From Syntrophobacterales bacterium (GTDB lineage: Bacteria; Desulfobacterota; Desulfobaccia; Desulfobaccales; 0-14-0-80-60-11), in NCBI GenBank assembly GCA_023229795.1, contig JALNYP010000100.1, positions 1 through 10,162 of the forward strand: a stretch of DNA of 10,162 nucleotides, written 5' to 3'. The notes below the pieces were generated by a model, which saw only the letters and a program-made list of their open reading frames with translations, was not told the origin of the DNA and ran no database searches. The position numbers and the translations under genes were made by a program. Shown here in pieces: positions 1 to 5,739 of this stretch. How positions within the stretch are numbered: position 1 is the stretch's first letter; each line of letters opens with the position of its first letter.

Positions 1-31
1 CATTGCCGCCTGGGAAAATGACAGGAACAAC

Positions 32-54
32 CGCCAATCAAAAATAGATTGGCG
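32..54. repeat. 8-bp perfect inverted repeat, hairpin
   Basis: CGCCAATC at 32-39 and GATTGGCG at 47-54 are perfect complements around a 7-nt A-rich loop. On the minus strand the stem is followed by a moderately T-rich run (GGTTGTTCC); on the plus strand by CTTCTCT. Neither is a proper U-tract. It may be a weak terminator for a gene beyond the left edge, or an operator. The pairing is seen directly and the role is unknown. Confidence 0.5.
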
Positions 55-74
55 CTTCTCTACAGCCGATGCCA

Positions 75-99
75 GGATAAGGCTAAAGCGCCTTTATCC
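75..99. repeat. imperfect inverted repeat, hairpin
   Basis: GGATAAGGC at 75-83 pairs with GCCTTTATCC at 90-99 with a single bulged T and a 6-nt loop. It lies 20 bp from the perfect inverted repeat at 32-54. No U-tract follows on either strand, so a terminator call is not supported. Confidence 0.4.
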
Positions 100-297
100 G
101 AAGCTATGAATGTTACATGGTACTAGTACAAATGCCTAATTGGGCCGGGCAAAAGTGCCTAGAGGCAGTTAACTCTCTGATTTTGTGGGGAAATGTCAGA
201 CTGGGCGCAGGGGATTGCCGCACCGGCGGCTCAATCCGGTTGAATTGCCCTTAAACTTGGGATGGGATCGGGAACGCCCCACGCATTCAGGCCGGAT

Positions 298-336
298 AAA
301 AAGAAAGCGGCGCAGCCTCCGAAGATTCTGCACCGC
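298..336 (-). terminator. Rho-independent terminator of the pagL-like gene
   Basis: Read on the minus strand, GCGGTGCAG (336-328) pairs with CTGCGCCGC (315-307) in a 9-bp stem containing one G-T wobble. The loop contains a C-TTCG-G tetraloop core. The stem is followed at once by TTTCTTTTT (306-298). It lies 20 bp past the stop of the outer-membrane protein gene, so stem, U-tract and position all fit an intrinsic terminator. Confidence 0.85.
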
Positions 337-355
337 TGCCATGGTCGCTTCCGGC

Positions 356-937
356 CTAATAGTAGTAATTCAAGCCGCCCTGGAAAAAATTGACGTTAAA
401 AGCCGGGTTTTCATTATAGATGCCGGCATTGGAAGAATGGCGAAATCGGTAGGCCACGGTCAAGGCCAGTTGGGAGGTTAAGGCGATATCGACGCCGCCG
501 CCGACCTGGGGGGTAAAGTTGAAGGCATGGGCCAGGGCCGGGCTATCAATACTTTCGGTGATGAGGCCGGCGCCGCCTTCAATGTGGGCCAGCACCGAAG
601 GAAACACGAGGCAGCTGAGCTTCAGCATCGGGGTGAATCCCAGTTCAAAGCCCGTCTCTTCGGCGCTGGCGATGCTGATAACGCCTTCAATGATACCCGA
701 CAGCGCGAAGGGGCCCATCTGTTTTCCCGGGGGGATGAAAACCTTCCCCCAATGGGGCATTAAACTGTAGAGCTGAACATTGGCCCCGTGAGTATTCTTG
801 CCGTAAGCGAAAAGCACCCCGACGTCATAGTTGAACTTGCTGACGTCAAATTCCGCGGCCTTACCAAATCCCGGCAGCAACACGAAGGCCGCCAGCGCCA
901 AAAACACCAGCCCACTAGCACATATACGCCGCACCAT
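356..937 (-). CDS. PagL-like lipid A 3-O-deacylase / acyloxyacyl hydrolase
   Basis: A 193-residue protein with a signal peptide (two Arg, then a hydrophobic run; cleavage likely after Ala27 or Ala28). The rest looks like a small outer-membrane beta-barrel and ends in aromatic residues (NYYY). Near the C-terminus the motif RFRHSSNAGIYNENP carries the His-x-Ser pair (H167, S169) and SNAG...NP signature of the PagL / acyloxyacyl hydrolase family. Characterised PagL enzymes remove the 3-O-linked acyl chain from lipid A in the outer membrane with a Ser-His-Glu set. Here the residue 12 after the Ser, where PagL has its acidic member, is Asn181. Many PagL-family homologues share this 'NPxxN' form, so activity is likely but not assured. 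A GGGGGAG sequence sits just before the ATG. The gene is monocistronic, with its own promoter and terminator. Family placement is fairly secure; the substrate is inferred. Confidence 0.75.
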   Translation of the reverse strand: MVRRICASGLVFLALAAFVLLPGFGKAAEFDVSKFNYDVGVLFAYGKNTHGANVQLYSLMPHWGKVFIPPGKQMGPFALSGIIEGVISIASAEETGFELGFTPMLKLSCLVFPSVLAHIEGGAGLITESIDSPALAHAFNFTPQVGGGVDIALTSQLALTVAYRFRHSSNAGIYNENPAFNVNFFQGGLNYYY

Positions 938-948
938 TTCTCCCCCTT
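938..948 (-). promoter_or_regulatory. ribosome binding site of the pagL-like gene
   Basis: On the minus strand GGGGGAGAA directly precedes the ATG at 937. The purine-rich GGAG core with about 4 nt spacing supports this start, which also gives a complete signal peptide. Confidence 0.55.
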
Positions 949-983
949 TTGATGCAGGCCAAGATTATCTCGAAAGTCAAAGC

Positions 984-1012
984 ACGATAACATTGCCGGG
1001 AAAGAATGTCAA
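984..1012 (-). promoter_or_regulatory. sigma70-type promoter for the pagL-like gene
   Basis: On the minus strand a perfect -35 TTGACA (1012-1007) is followed by a 17-bp spacer and a -10 TATCGT (989-984). The predicted transcript would start about 40 bp before the ATG. Position, spacing and the perfect -35 support this promoter; the -10 matches consensus at 4 of 6 bases. Confidence 0.7.
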
Positions 1013-1021
1013 AAGCAAAAA

Positions 1022-1058
1022 GTCAGGCAACAACTAAAAAACAAAAAATGTTCCTGAC
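1022..1058. repeat. inverted repeat upstream of the pagL-like promoter
   Basis: GTCAGG (1022-1027) and CCTGAC (1053-1058) are complementary around a 25-nt A-rich spacer, about 10 bp upstream of the -35 box of the pagL-like gene. On the minus strand the second arm is followed by TTTTT. It could be an operator for that promoter or a weak long-loop terminator for read-through from enolase. The stem is only 6 bp, so chance is possible. Confidence 0.3.
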
Positions 1059-1213
1059 AATAAAACCGATAATTATTCTTAGCCATGACCAGGCCGCGGC
1101 ATAAAAGTTAGGCCACGTTTTAACAAAGTTTAGCTTCCAGCCGCCTCCCTTTAATAGAAGCCTGCCGGCCGCGCGGTTTCAGACGGCGGCCGCTGGTCTG
1201 GCCGGAAGGATCG
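1059..1213. other. non-coding spacer between eno and the pagL-like gene
   Basis: No gene is visible. Positions 1059-1140 are AT-rich. Positions 1140-1213 are GC-rich with several CGGCC-type repeats, including a weak GCCGC/GCGGC hairpin near 1170-1195 that lacks a U-tract. Confidence 0.4.
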
Positions 1214-1252
1214 GGGGAGCGGCCGAATTTGAGGGTCCGGCCGCGTCTCCCC
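1214..1252 (-). terminator. terminator-like hairpin after eno
   Basis: GGGGAG (1214-1219) plus CGGCCG (1220-1225) pair with CGGCCG (1238-1243) plus CTCCCC (1247-1252), giving 12 bp with a 3-nt bulge and a 12-nt loop. It begins 10 bp past the enolase stop on the minus strand. No U-tract follows, so it may be a transcript-stabilising hairpin or a factor-assisted terminator rather than a classic intrinsic one. Confidence 0.45.
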
Positions 1253-1262
1253 TGGGACTGCC

Positions 1263-2549
1263 TTAACTCCGTTGCCAGAACGGATCTTCCCGAAATCGGG
1301 CTGCGGCGCCCAGTTCGGATTCGATGATCAGGAGCCGATTATACTTGGCAATGCGCTCGGACCGGGACACGGAGCCGGTCTTGATCTGGCCGGTGCCGGT
1401 GGCCACGGCCAAATCGGCGATGAAGGTATCTTCGGTCTCCCCGGAGCGGTGCGAAATGACCGCGCGGTAGCCGTGCCGCCGGGCCAGGCCGATGGCGTCC
1501 AGGGTCTCGGTGACGGTGCCGATTTGGTTGAGTTTGATCAGGATGGCGTTGGCCGCGCCCATCTCGATCCCACGCTGCAAATACTGAATATTAGTAACGA
1601 AAATATCATCACCCACCAGTTGCATCCGGTCGCCCAGCTCTTTGGTGAGATGCACCCAGCCTTCCCAGTCGCCTTCGGCCAGACCGTCTTCCAGAGAAAC
1701 GAAGGGGTAGCGGCCGGCCAGGTCGCGGTAATAATCGGTGAGGGCCTGGGCGGTGCGCCGGGAGCCGTCGCCTTTCTTGAAGACGTACTCGCCGCTGGCC
1801 TTGTCATAAAACTCGGAGGCCGCCGCGTCCAGGGCCAGGACGACGTCCGCCCCGGGGCGGTAGCCGGCCTGCTCTACGGCCGCCACGATCAGGTCCAGAG
1901 CCGCTTCATGGGAGGGCAGGTCCGGGGCGAAGCCGCCTTCGTCGCCCACACCGGTGCCCAATTTGAGGGAAGCCAGGACCTTTTTCAGGGTTTGAAAGAC
2001 TTCCGCGGCGATCCGCAGGGCCTCTTTAAAGGAGGGGCCGCCCACCGGCATAATCATAAACTCCTGGATATCCAGGTTGTTTCCGGCATGAGCGCCGCCG
2101 TTGATGATGTTCAGCATGGGCATGGGCAGGCTGGCGGCGCCGGCGCCCCCCAGGTAACGGTACAGAGGCAATCCGCTGACCGCAGCCCCGGCCCGGGCTA
2201 CCGCCATCGAGACCGCCAGGATGGCGTTGGCCCCCAGGCGCCCTTTGTTGGGGGTGCCGTCCAGTTCGCACATGGTCCGATCAATCAACCCCTGCTCCAA
2301 GGGATCTTTCCCCTTGAGGGCCGGCTGGATGATCTCCTGGACATGCTTGACGGCCGTTAAAGTTCCTTTGCCCAGGAAGCGGGTGCCGCCGTCTCTGAGT
2401 TCCAGGGCCTCATTTTCACCGGTGGAAGCCCCCGAAGGGACCATCGCCTGGGTGCGGATGCCATTGTCCAGCAGGAGTTCGGCGAAAACGGTGGGCTGAC
2501 CCCGGGAATCCAGGATTTCTTGAGCACGGATGGCCTCGATATGGGGCAT
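1263..2549 (-). CDS. eno: enolase (phosphopyruvate hydratase)
   Basis: A 428-residue cytosolic glycolytic enzyme that interconverts 2-phosphoglycerate and phosphoenolpyruvate, with Mg2+. Family hallmarks appear in order: the N-terminal EILDSRGQPTV, the flexible-loop SGASTG (39-44), GDEGGFAPDL with its catalytic Glu, SLEDGLAEGDWEGW, the GDDIFVTN metal-site segment, the signature LIKLNQIGTVTETL with the catalytic Lys, SHRSGETED, and GQIKTGSVSRSERIAKYN. The length is typical. A longer reading frame extends 26 codons upstream, but the start at 2549 matches the conserved N-terminus (MPHIEAIRAQEILDSRG) and has a near-perfect AGGAGG five bases before the ATG. All key residues appear intact. Its upstream neighbour, the DUF6600 gene, is separated by 146 bp of hairpin-rich sequence, so it is probably transcribed separately, although I found no clear promoter. 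Confidence 0.97.
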   Translation of the reverse strand: MPHIEAIRAQEILDSRGQPTVFAELLLDNGIRTQAMVPSGASTGENEALELRDGGTRFLGKGTLTAVKHVQEIIQPALKGKDPLEQGLIDRTMCELDGTPNKGRLGANAILAVSMAVARAGAAVSGLPLYRYLGGAGAASLPMPMLNIINGGAHAGNNLDIQEFMIMPVGGPSFKEALRIAAEVFQTLKKVLASLKLGTGVGDEGGFAPDLPSHEAALDLIVAAVEQAGYRPGADVVLALDAAASEFYDKASGEYVFKKGDGSRRTAQALTDYYRDLAGRYPFVSLEDGLAEGDWEGWVHLTKELGDRMQLVGDDIFVTNIQYLQRGIEMGAANAILIKLNQIGTVTETLDAIGLARRHGYRAVISHRSGETEDTFIADLAVATGTGQIKTGSVSRSERIAKYNRLLIIESELGAAARFREDPFWQRS

Positions 2550-2554
2550 AATGT

Positions 2555-2560
2555 CCTCCT
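2555..2560 (-). promoter_or_regulatory. strong Shine-Dalgarno of eno
   Basis: AGGAGG on the minus strand lies 5 nt before the ATG at 2549. This decides the start in favour of the 428-residue form over the 454-residue frame. Confidence 0.85.
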
Positions 2561-2576
2561 CTGATGAGAAATGGGT

Positions 2577-2596
2577 ACGGCTCCGCCAGGAGCCGT
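2577..2596 (-). promoter_or_regulatory. perfect 8-bp hairpin in the eno leader
   Basis: On the minus strand ACGGCTCC (2596-2589) and GGAGCCGT (2584-2577) pair perfectly around a TGGC loop, about 16 nt upstream of the Shine-Dalgarno. It may stabilise the eno transcript or affect translation. Only the pairing is seen; the role is inferred. Confidence 0.4.
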
Positions 2597-2632
2597 GATT
2601 ACGCTGCCGCCCTCTTAAGGGGCGCAATACAG

Positions 2633-2665
2633 CCCAGGCCCCGCCCGGAAGGGGCGAGACCTGGG
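2633..2665 (-). terminator. terminator-like hairpin after the DUF6600 gene
   Basis: Read on the minus strand, arms 2665-2652 and 2646-2633 form a 14-bp stem with two G-U wobbles and a 5-nt loop. On the plus strand the same two positions would be C-A mismatches, so the structure suits minus-strand RNA. It starts 30 bp past the DUF6600 stop. The following sequence (CTGTATTGCG) is not a U-tract, so termination may be partial. Confidence 0.5.
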
Positions 2666-2680
2666 GTTATCTGACCTTGG

Positions 2681-2693
2681 ATCGCGTCGCGAT
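2681..2693. repeat. 13-bp palindrome
   Basis: ATCGCG-T-CGCGAT is a perfect palindrome with a single central base, located between the DUF6600 stop and the hairpin at 2633-2665. It could be a protein-binding site for control of eno, or a chance GC-rich palindrome. Confidence 0.3.
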
Positions 2694-2695
2694 GA

Positions 2696-4738
2696 TTATG
2701 GTTGTCCCGGTCTCTTGGGTTCTTCCTTTTTTGGCTGCGGTTGCGGTCTCGGCGTCGCCTGGGGTTGAGGCCGGGGCTGAGGCTGGACCCGAGGCGACGC
2801 CTGGGGTTGAGGCCTGGCCGGCGCCTGCTGTCGGATTTGCTGTTGTTGACGCATTTGCTGCTGCTGCATCTGTTGCTGCCTCAACTGCTGTTGCTGCTGC
2901 TGTTGTTGCTGTAATTGCTGCGACCGGCGGTCTTGCTGCATTCGCTGTTGTTGAATTTGCTGTTGCTGCTGCGGTTGCCGTTCACGCATCTGCTGTTGCT
3001 GTATTTGTTGCTGGCGCAGCCGTTCCTGCTGCATCGGCTGCTGTCGCGGTTGTTGTTGCTGCATCTGTTGCTGACGTAAGCGCTCTTGCTGCCCCTGCTG
3101 TTGCCGCTCTTGCAGTTGGCGTTGCTGTTGCTGCAACTGCTGCTGGCGCAGGCGCTCCGGTTGGGCCGGCTGGGGCTGTGGCCGGCCGGGGCCGCTGTAT
3201 GGCAGCCGCTGCTGCTCCAGACCCTGTTGCCGCCGCGGTTCAGGCGTTACGCCGCGGGAACTCGGAGAAACGGGCGCCGTACCTGGCTGGACGGCTCTCG
3301 GAGTGATCGGGGGTCCCGGAGGCGCGGCCCCGGGGCGGGCCATTCCCGGTTGGAATTCCCCTGGTCTGCCACCGCCACGCTGAGTCTGGGGGGCGGGTTG
3401 GAACCGCCCCGCGGGCGGCGGGCCGCCAGGCTGGACCTGTCCCGGTCGGGCGGGTGCGCCGGGTTGGACCCGCCCCATCTGGGGAGGAATCCCAGGTTGG
3501 GCCTGGCCGGGCCTGGGCTGGAAGCCGGGCTGGGGCTGCCCCGGCTGGGTCGCCGCGGCCGGCCGGTACGAAGGCGCCGGGGTAAACCGTTGCTGTGGAG
3601 GCAGACCTTGGATCTGCCGTTCCATGTTCGGGGTCATTGGCATCAGGGCCCGGGAGGGCAAAGCCGTGCCCGGCAGACCATGGCCCGGAGTTACCGCGGC
3701 CGGCTGCAGCCTGGCGAATTGAGCGTTAATCCGGGGGACTTGACGGGGCGGCGGCAGGATATTCGGTTTATAGAGATTCGCCTGGGCCATCCGGACATCC
3801 TGTATCGGCCTGGACCGCGGCAAAGGCCGTCCTTGGGCCAGCGCCGGCGGGATGATCTGTCTGACGTAACCATGACGGTTGAGCACTGCGGCGGAGGGCA
3901 CCACGTTATGGATCCGGGTGATATTGACGGAGTTATAGTTGATGGTCCGGTTGAAGACCGTCGAGTTATAGCGGCCAAAACGGGTGACATAACCTGCCGG
4001 AGGCCCCCAGTTATAGGCGGCAAAGCCGAACCGGCGGGCGCCCATGAACCCCGCGGGGTAATAGGCGGGAGCATAGTAATTGCGCACGATCACCGTCTGG
4101 GGGTAAAAAACCGGCACATAGGCCGGGGGCACCAGAATCCCTGTGGTCATGTAGGAATAGGCCGGAGTGTAAGGTTGGCCCAAACCCAGCAGAAATTCCG
4201 CAACCTTGGCGAAAATCCAGAGGGGCGAGGTCATCGTGTCCGCCACGGGGCTGCCCGGGTAATAAGACGGAGGGGCATAACCCTGAGCCGGTACATAGTT
4301 GGGCGGCGGGGTGGGAGCCCATCCCACATAAGACTCATCTACCGGCGCGGTTTCGGGAGTGGTGCGCCAGTCCACCGTGGACGGGTACCAGGTGCGGCCG
4401 GGCACCCAGACCCAGCCATTTGAGGTAGGCATCCAGTTGCCGTAGTGGTAGGTGGCCCAGGCCCACGGTTCCTGGGACTCGAAGACATAACCGTCGTTGG
4501 TGGGCGCCCAGCGGCCGTCAGTATAAGGGCGCCAGTCCTGCGGCACCTCGGTGGGACGCCAGACCGCGCCGTAGTTCTCATATTCGGCCCACTGTCCATG
4601 TTGGGACAGGTCGTCGTAGAACATAGCCACATCTTCGGAATCTGCCAGCGCCGCCCGGGAGAATCCGCCCACCGCGGTGAGGGCCATTACCAGGGCCGCG
4701 ACGACCATGAATCCCAGCGCTTGTGGTCGTGATGTCAT
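2696..4738 (-). CDS. secreted DUF6600-type protein with Pro/Gln-rich tail
   Basis: About 680 residues. A signal peptide (hydrophobic 8-26, AALA cleavage near residue 32) is followed by a Trp-rich domain at about 36-145 with repeated WRPYTDGRW, GYVFESQEPWAWATYHYGNW, GWVWVPG and YVGWAP motifs, typical of DUF6600 proteins of Gram-negative bacteria. Residues about 150-340 are Tyr/Pro/Asn-rich. From about 370 on the chain is low-complexity: first PG-rich repeats (variants of RVQPGAPARPGQ), then a Gln-rich zone (DNA about 2815-3215) built on three ERLRQQQ units 24 and 20 residues apart, and finally a Pro/Gln/Lys end. The protein is probably periplasmic or surface-exposed; its function is unknown. 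A TTG start at 4756 would add six residues, but the ATG at 4738 has GAGGAG seven bases upstream and is preferred. The gene has its own promoter and a leader of about 145 nt. DUF6600 membership is by motif recognition only. Confidence 0.8.
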   Translation of the reverse strand: MTSRPQALGFMVVAALVMALTAVGGFSRAALADSEDVAMFYDDLSQHGQWAEYENYGAVWRPTEVPQDWRPYTDGRWAPTNDGYVFESQEPWAWATYHYGNWMPTSNGWVWVPGRTWYPSTVDWRTTPETAPVDESYVGWAPTPPPNYVPAQGYAPPSYYPGSPVADTMTSPLWIFAKVAEFLLGLGQPYTPAYSYMTTGILVPPAYVPVFYPQTVIVRNYYAPAYYPAGFMGARRFGFAAYNWGPPAGYVTRFGRYNSTVFNRTINYNSVNITRIHNVVPSAAVLNRHGYVRQIIPPALAQGRPLPRSRPIQDVRMAQANLYKPNILPPPRQVPRINAQFARLQPAAVTPGHGLPGTALPSRALMPMTPNMERQIQGLPPQQRFTPAPSYRPAAATQPGQPQPGFQPRPGQAQPGIPPQMGRVQPGAPARPGQVQPGGPPPAGRFQPAPQTQRGGGRPGEFQPGMARPGAAPPGPPITPRAVQPGTAPVSPSSRGVTPEPRRQQGLEQQRLPYSGPGRPQPQPAQPERLRQQQLQQQQRQLQERQQQGQQERLRQQQMQQQQPRQQPMQQERLRQQQIQQQQMRERQPQQQQQIQQQRMQQDRRSQQLQQQQQQQQQLRQQQMQQQQMRQQQQIRQQAPARPQPQASPRVQPQPRPQPQATPRPQPQPKKEEPKRPGQP
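2815..3215 (-). repeat. CAG/CAA-rich low-complexity repeat tract in the DUF6600 gene
   Basis: This part of the gene is dominated by glutamine codons, broken by RLR, RM and RQ. Three ERLRQQQ units are encoded near 3157, 3085 and 3026. Such triplet tracts can change length by slippage. On the plus strand the same DNA reads as CTG/TTG repeats and produces spurious Leu- or Ala/Val-rich frames. Confidence 0.8.
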
Positions 4739-4745
4739 GTCCGTG

Positions 4746-4751
4746 CTCCTC
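4746..4751 (-). promoter_or_regulatory. ribosome binding site of the DUF6600 gene
   Basis: GAGGAG on the minus strand, seven bases before the ATG at 4738. It selects this ATG over the TTG at 4756, which would lie upstream of the site. Confidence 0.75.
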
Positions 4752-4801
4752 AACAAGGATCGAGTTGCCGCGGCCTGCCAGTGCCAAAAATCTTAATCAG
4801 G

Positions 4802-4853
4802 GCCGGAGGTTCCGGCACAATGGCCTTGGGCCTCCCACCGGGCGGAAGAGGCC
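4802..4853 (-). promoter_or_regulatory. two hairpins in the DUF6600 gene leader
   Basis: On the minus strand GGCCTC/GAGGCC (4853-4848 with 4834-4829) and then GCCGGA/TCCGGC (4816-4811 with 4807-4802, 3-nt loop) can form two stems in the leader between the promoter and the start codon. I do not recognise a known riboswitch class. They may only stabilise the message. Confidence 0.35.
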
Positions 4854-4889
4854 TGGCCGGAGCAAAAAATTCCTGGAGCCGCGTTCTAC

Positions 4890-4916
4890 ATTATATTAGA
4901 CGGACACCCCTTTCAA
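4890..4916 (-). promoter_or_regulatory. promoter for the DUF6600 gene
   Basis: On the minus strand a perfect -10 TATAAT (4895-4890) follows a TTGAAA -35 (4916-4911) with a 15-bp spacer, in an AT-rich patch inside otherwise GC-rich DNA. The spacer is shorter than the usual 16-18 bp. Transcription would start about 145 nt before the ATG. Confidence 0.65.
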
Positions 4917-4967
4917 TATATTAAGCCTACGGTGACAGATTCTTGGCCAAGGCCGCTCGGGAACCTG

Positions 4968-4990
4968 AAAAAAAATCCCTCAGGCCGAGT
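4968..4990 (-). terminator. possible weak terminator after the amidotransferase cluster
   Basis: A run of eight T on the minus strand (4975-4968) lies 17 bp past the stop of the last amidotransferase gene. Only a poor stem precedes it (CTC/GAG within CTCGGCCTGAG). The position fits the end of the cluster, but the hairpin is too weak to be sure. Confidence 0.3.
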
Positions 4991-4992
4991 TT

Positions 4993-5739
4993 TCAAGGAA
5001 ACAGGTCGGTCGACAGGATCATATCGCCCCCGCCGATAAGGAGCAGGTGGCCCAAACTGCCCTCCGCTGCGGCTAGCCGCTGCCAGTTTTCGGAACTGAG
5101 GCCCTCCTCGATGGTGGTGAGGAGCAGGGCGTCCTCCAGTTTTTCGCTGCCCTTGAGCACTAGAAACTGGCGGTGGTTGGTGAAAGCCCAGATAACTTGG
5201 CCGTTGGTGAGGAGAAAGTTGTATTCGCCGGGATATTGCCGCAGCAAGAAGACCAGGGCCTCCTTAAGGATATCGAGAAACGGGGTGTGGGGCCGGCGGG
5301 TCTCGGCTTCCAGAAAATAATCCCGCAGGAATTCGAAGGCCCGGGCGGAGTCGCTGGTGGCCTCCAACACTGGCGTACGGGGACTGACGTAGGCCTCGAT
5401 GGCCGGGGCCTTGCCGTTGTGGGCGAAGAGCCAGGACTGGCCCCAAAAATCCAGGCTAAAGGGGTGGGCGTGACACTCATCCACCCGGCCGCTGGATTTA
5501 TAACGGATATGGGCCAGGATGATGGGACTGTTGACCACCCGGGTCAGGCGCTGGAAAGAGCCATGCAGCCGGCCTTCGGCGAAGACCTGGTCGCCGGATT
5601 TTTCCACGATGGGCAGGCGGTGGCGGAAGAAGCCGATCCCCCAGCCGTGCACGTTTTTCCGGCCCCGGACCGCAAACAGCGGCAGCGAAGTGGCCGCGGT
5701 GTGATGGTGGGCGGCGGACAGGGCGAACAGGTCACACAT
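4993..5739 (-). CDS. class II glutamine amidotransferase, YafJ-like (intact paralogue)
   Basis: A 248-residue stand-alone class II (Ntn-hydrolase) glutamine amidotransferase domain. It is expected to cleave glutamine and release ammonia; the acceptor is unknown. Met1-Cys2 places the nucleophile Cys at the N-terminus after Met removal. Other family landmarks are HGWGIGF (31-37), AHIR with Arg79, HPF (92-94) and AHNG (106-109), whose Asn-Gly forms the oxyanion hole. Near the C-terminus YPGEYNFLLTNG is a conserved strand region. The gene starts within the stop of the upstream paralogue (TGATG, 1-nt overlap) with no good Shine-Dalgarno, so it is probably translated by coupling. It is the last gene of a kinase-GATase-GATase cluster. 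Family assignment is confident; the pathway is not known. Confidence 0.85.
   Translation of the reverse strand: MCDLFALSAAHHHTAATSLPLFAVRGRKNVHGWGIGFFRHRLPIVEKSGDQVFAEGRLHGSFQRLTRVVNSPIILAHIRYKSSGRVDECHAHPFSLDFWGQSWLFAHNGKAPAIEAYVSPRTPVLEATSDSARAFEFLRDYFLEAETRRPHTPFLDILKEALVFLLRQYPGEYNFLLTNGQVIWAFTNHRQFLVLKGSEKLEDALLLTTIEEGLSSENWQRLAAAEGSLGHLLLIGGGDMILSTDLFP

Larger units (their letters stand above)
1..297. other. gene-free left edge with inverted repeats
   Basis: I see no convincing gene here. Two compact inverted repeats lie near the window edge and are listed separately. A 10-bp palindrome, GTACTAGTAC, sits at 120-129, and the hexamer TGCCTA occurs at 134-139 and 155-160. The stretch from about 185 onward can be read as a short plus-strand frame, but its encoded sequence is Arg/Gly-rich and unlike any family I recognise, and it runs into the antisense of the next gene. 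The next real gene to the left must lie outside the window. Confidence 0.5.

Noticed and set aside
1272..2360. Plus-strand frame of 362 codons across enolase
   Set aside because: It is antisense to unmistakable enolase; the Gly/Gln/Val-rich text matches no family.
2550..2627. Longer N-terminus for enolase
   Set aside because: These codons cover the leader hairpin and the AGGAGG site; enolases begin at the conserved segment encoded from 2549.
2815..3215. Possible CRISPR or regulatory repeat array
   Set aside because: Repeats are in-frame triplet repeats inside a coding region, without regular spacers or palindromic repeat units.
2677..3306. Plus-strand frame encoding an Ala/Val-rich protein
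   Set aside because: It is the antisense reading of the glutamine-codon repeats (CAG/CAA) of the DUF6600 gene. The composition is explained entirely by that, and it has no recognisable domain.
3086..4423. Long plus-strand frame of 445 codons
   Set aside because: It lies antisense to the DUF6600 gene, whose signal peptide, Trp-rich motifs and Shine-Dalgarno are clear. The plus frame is Arg/Gly-rich with no family motif and arises from GC-rich codon bias.
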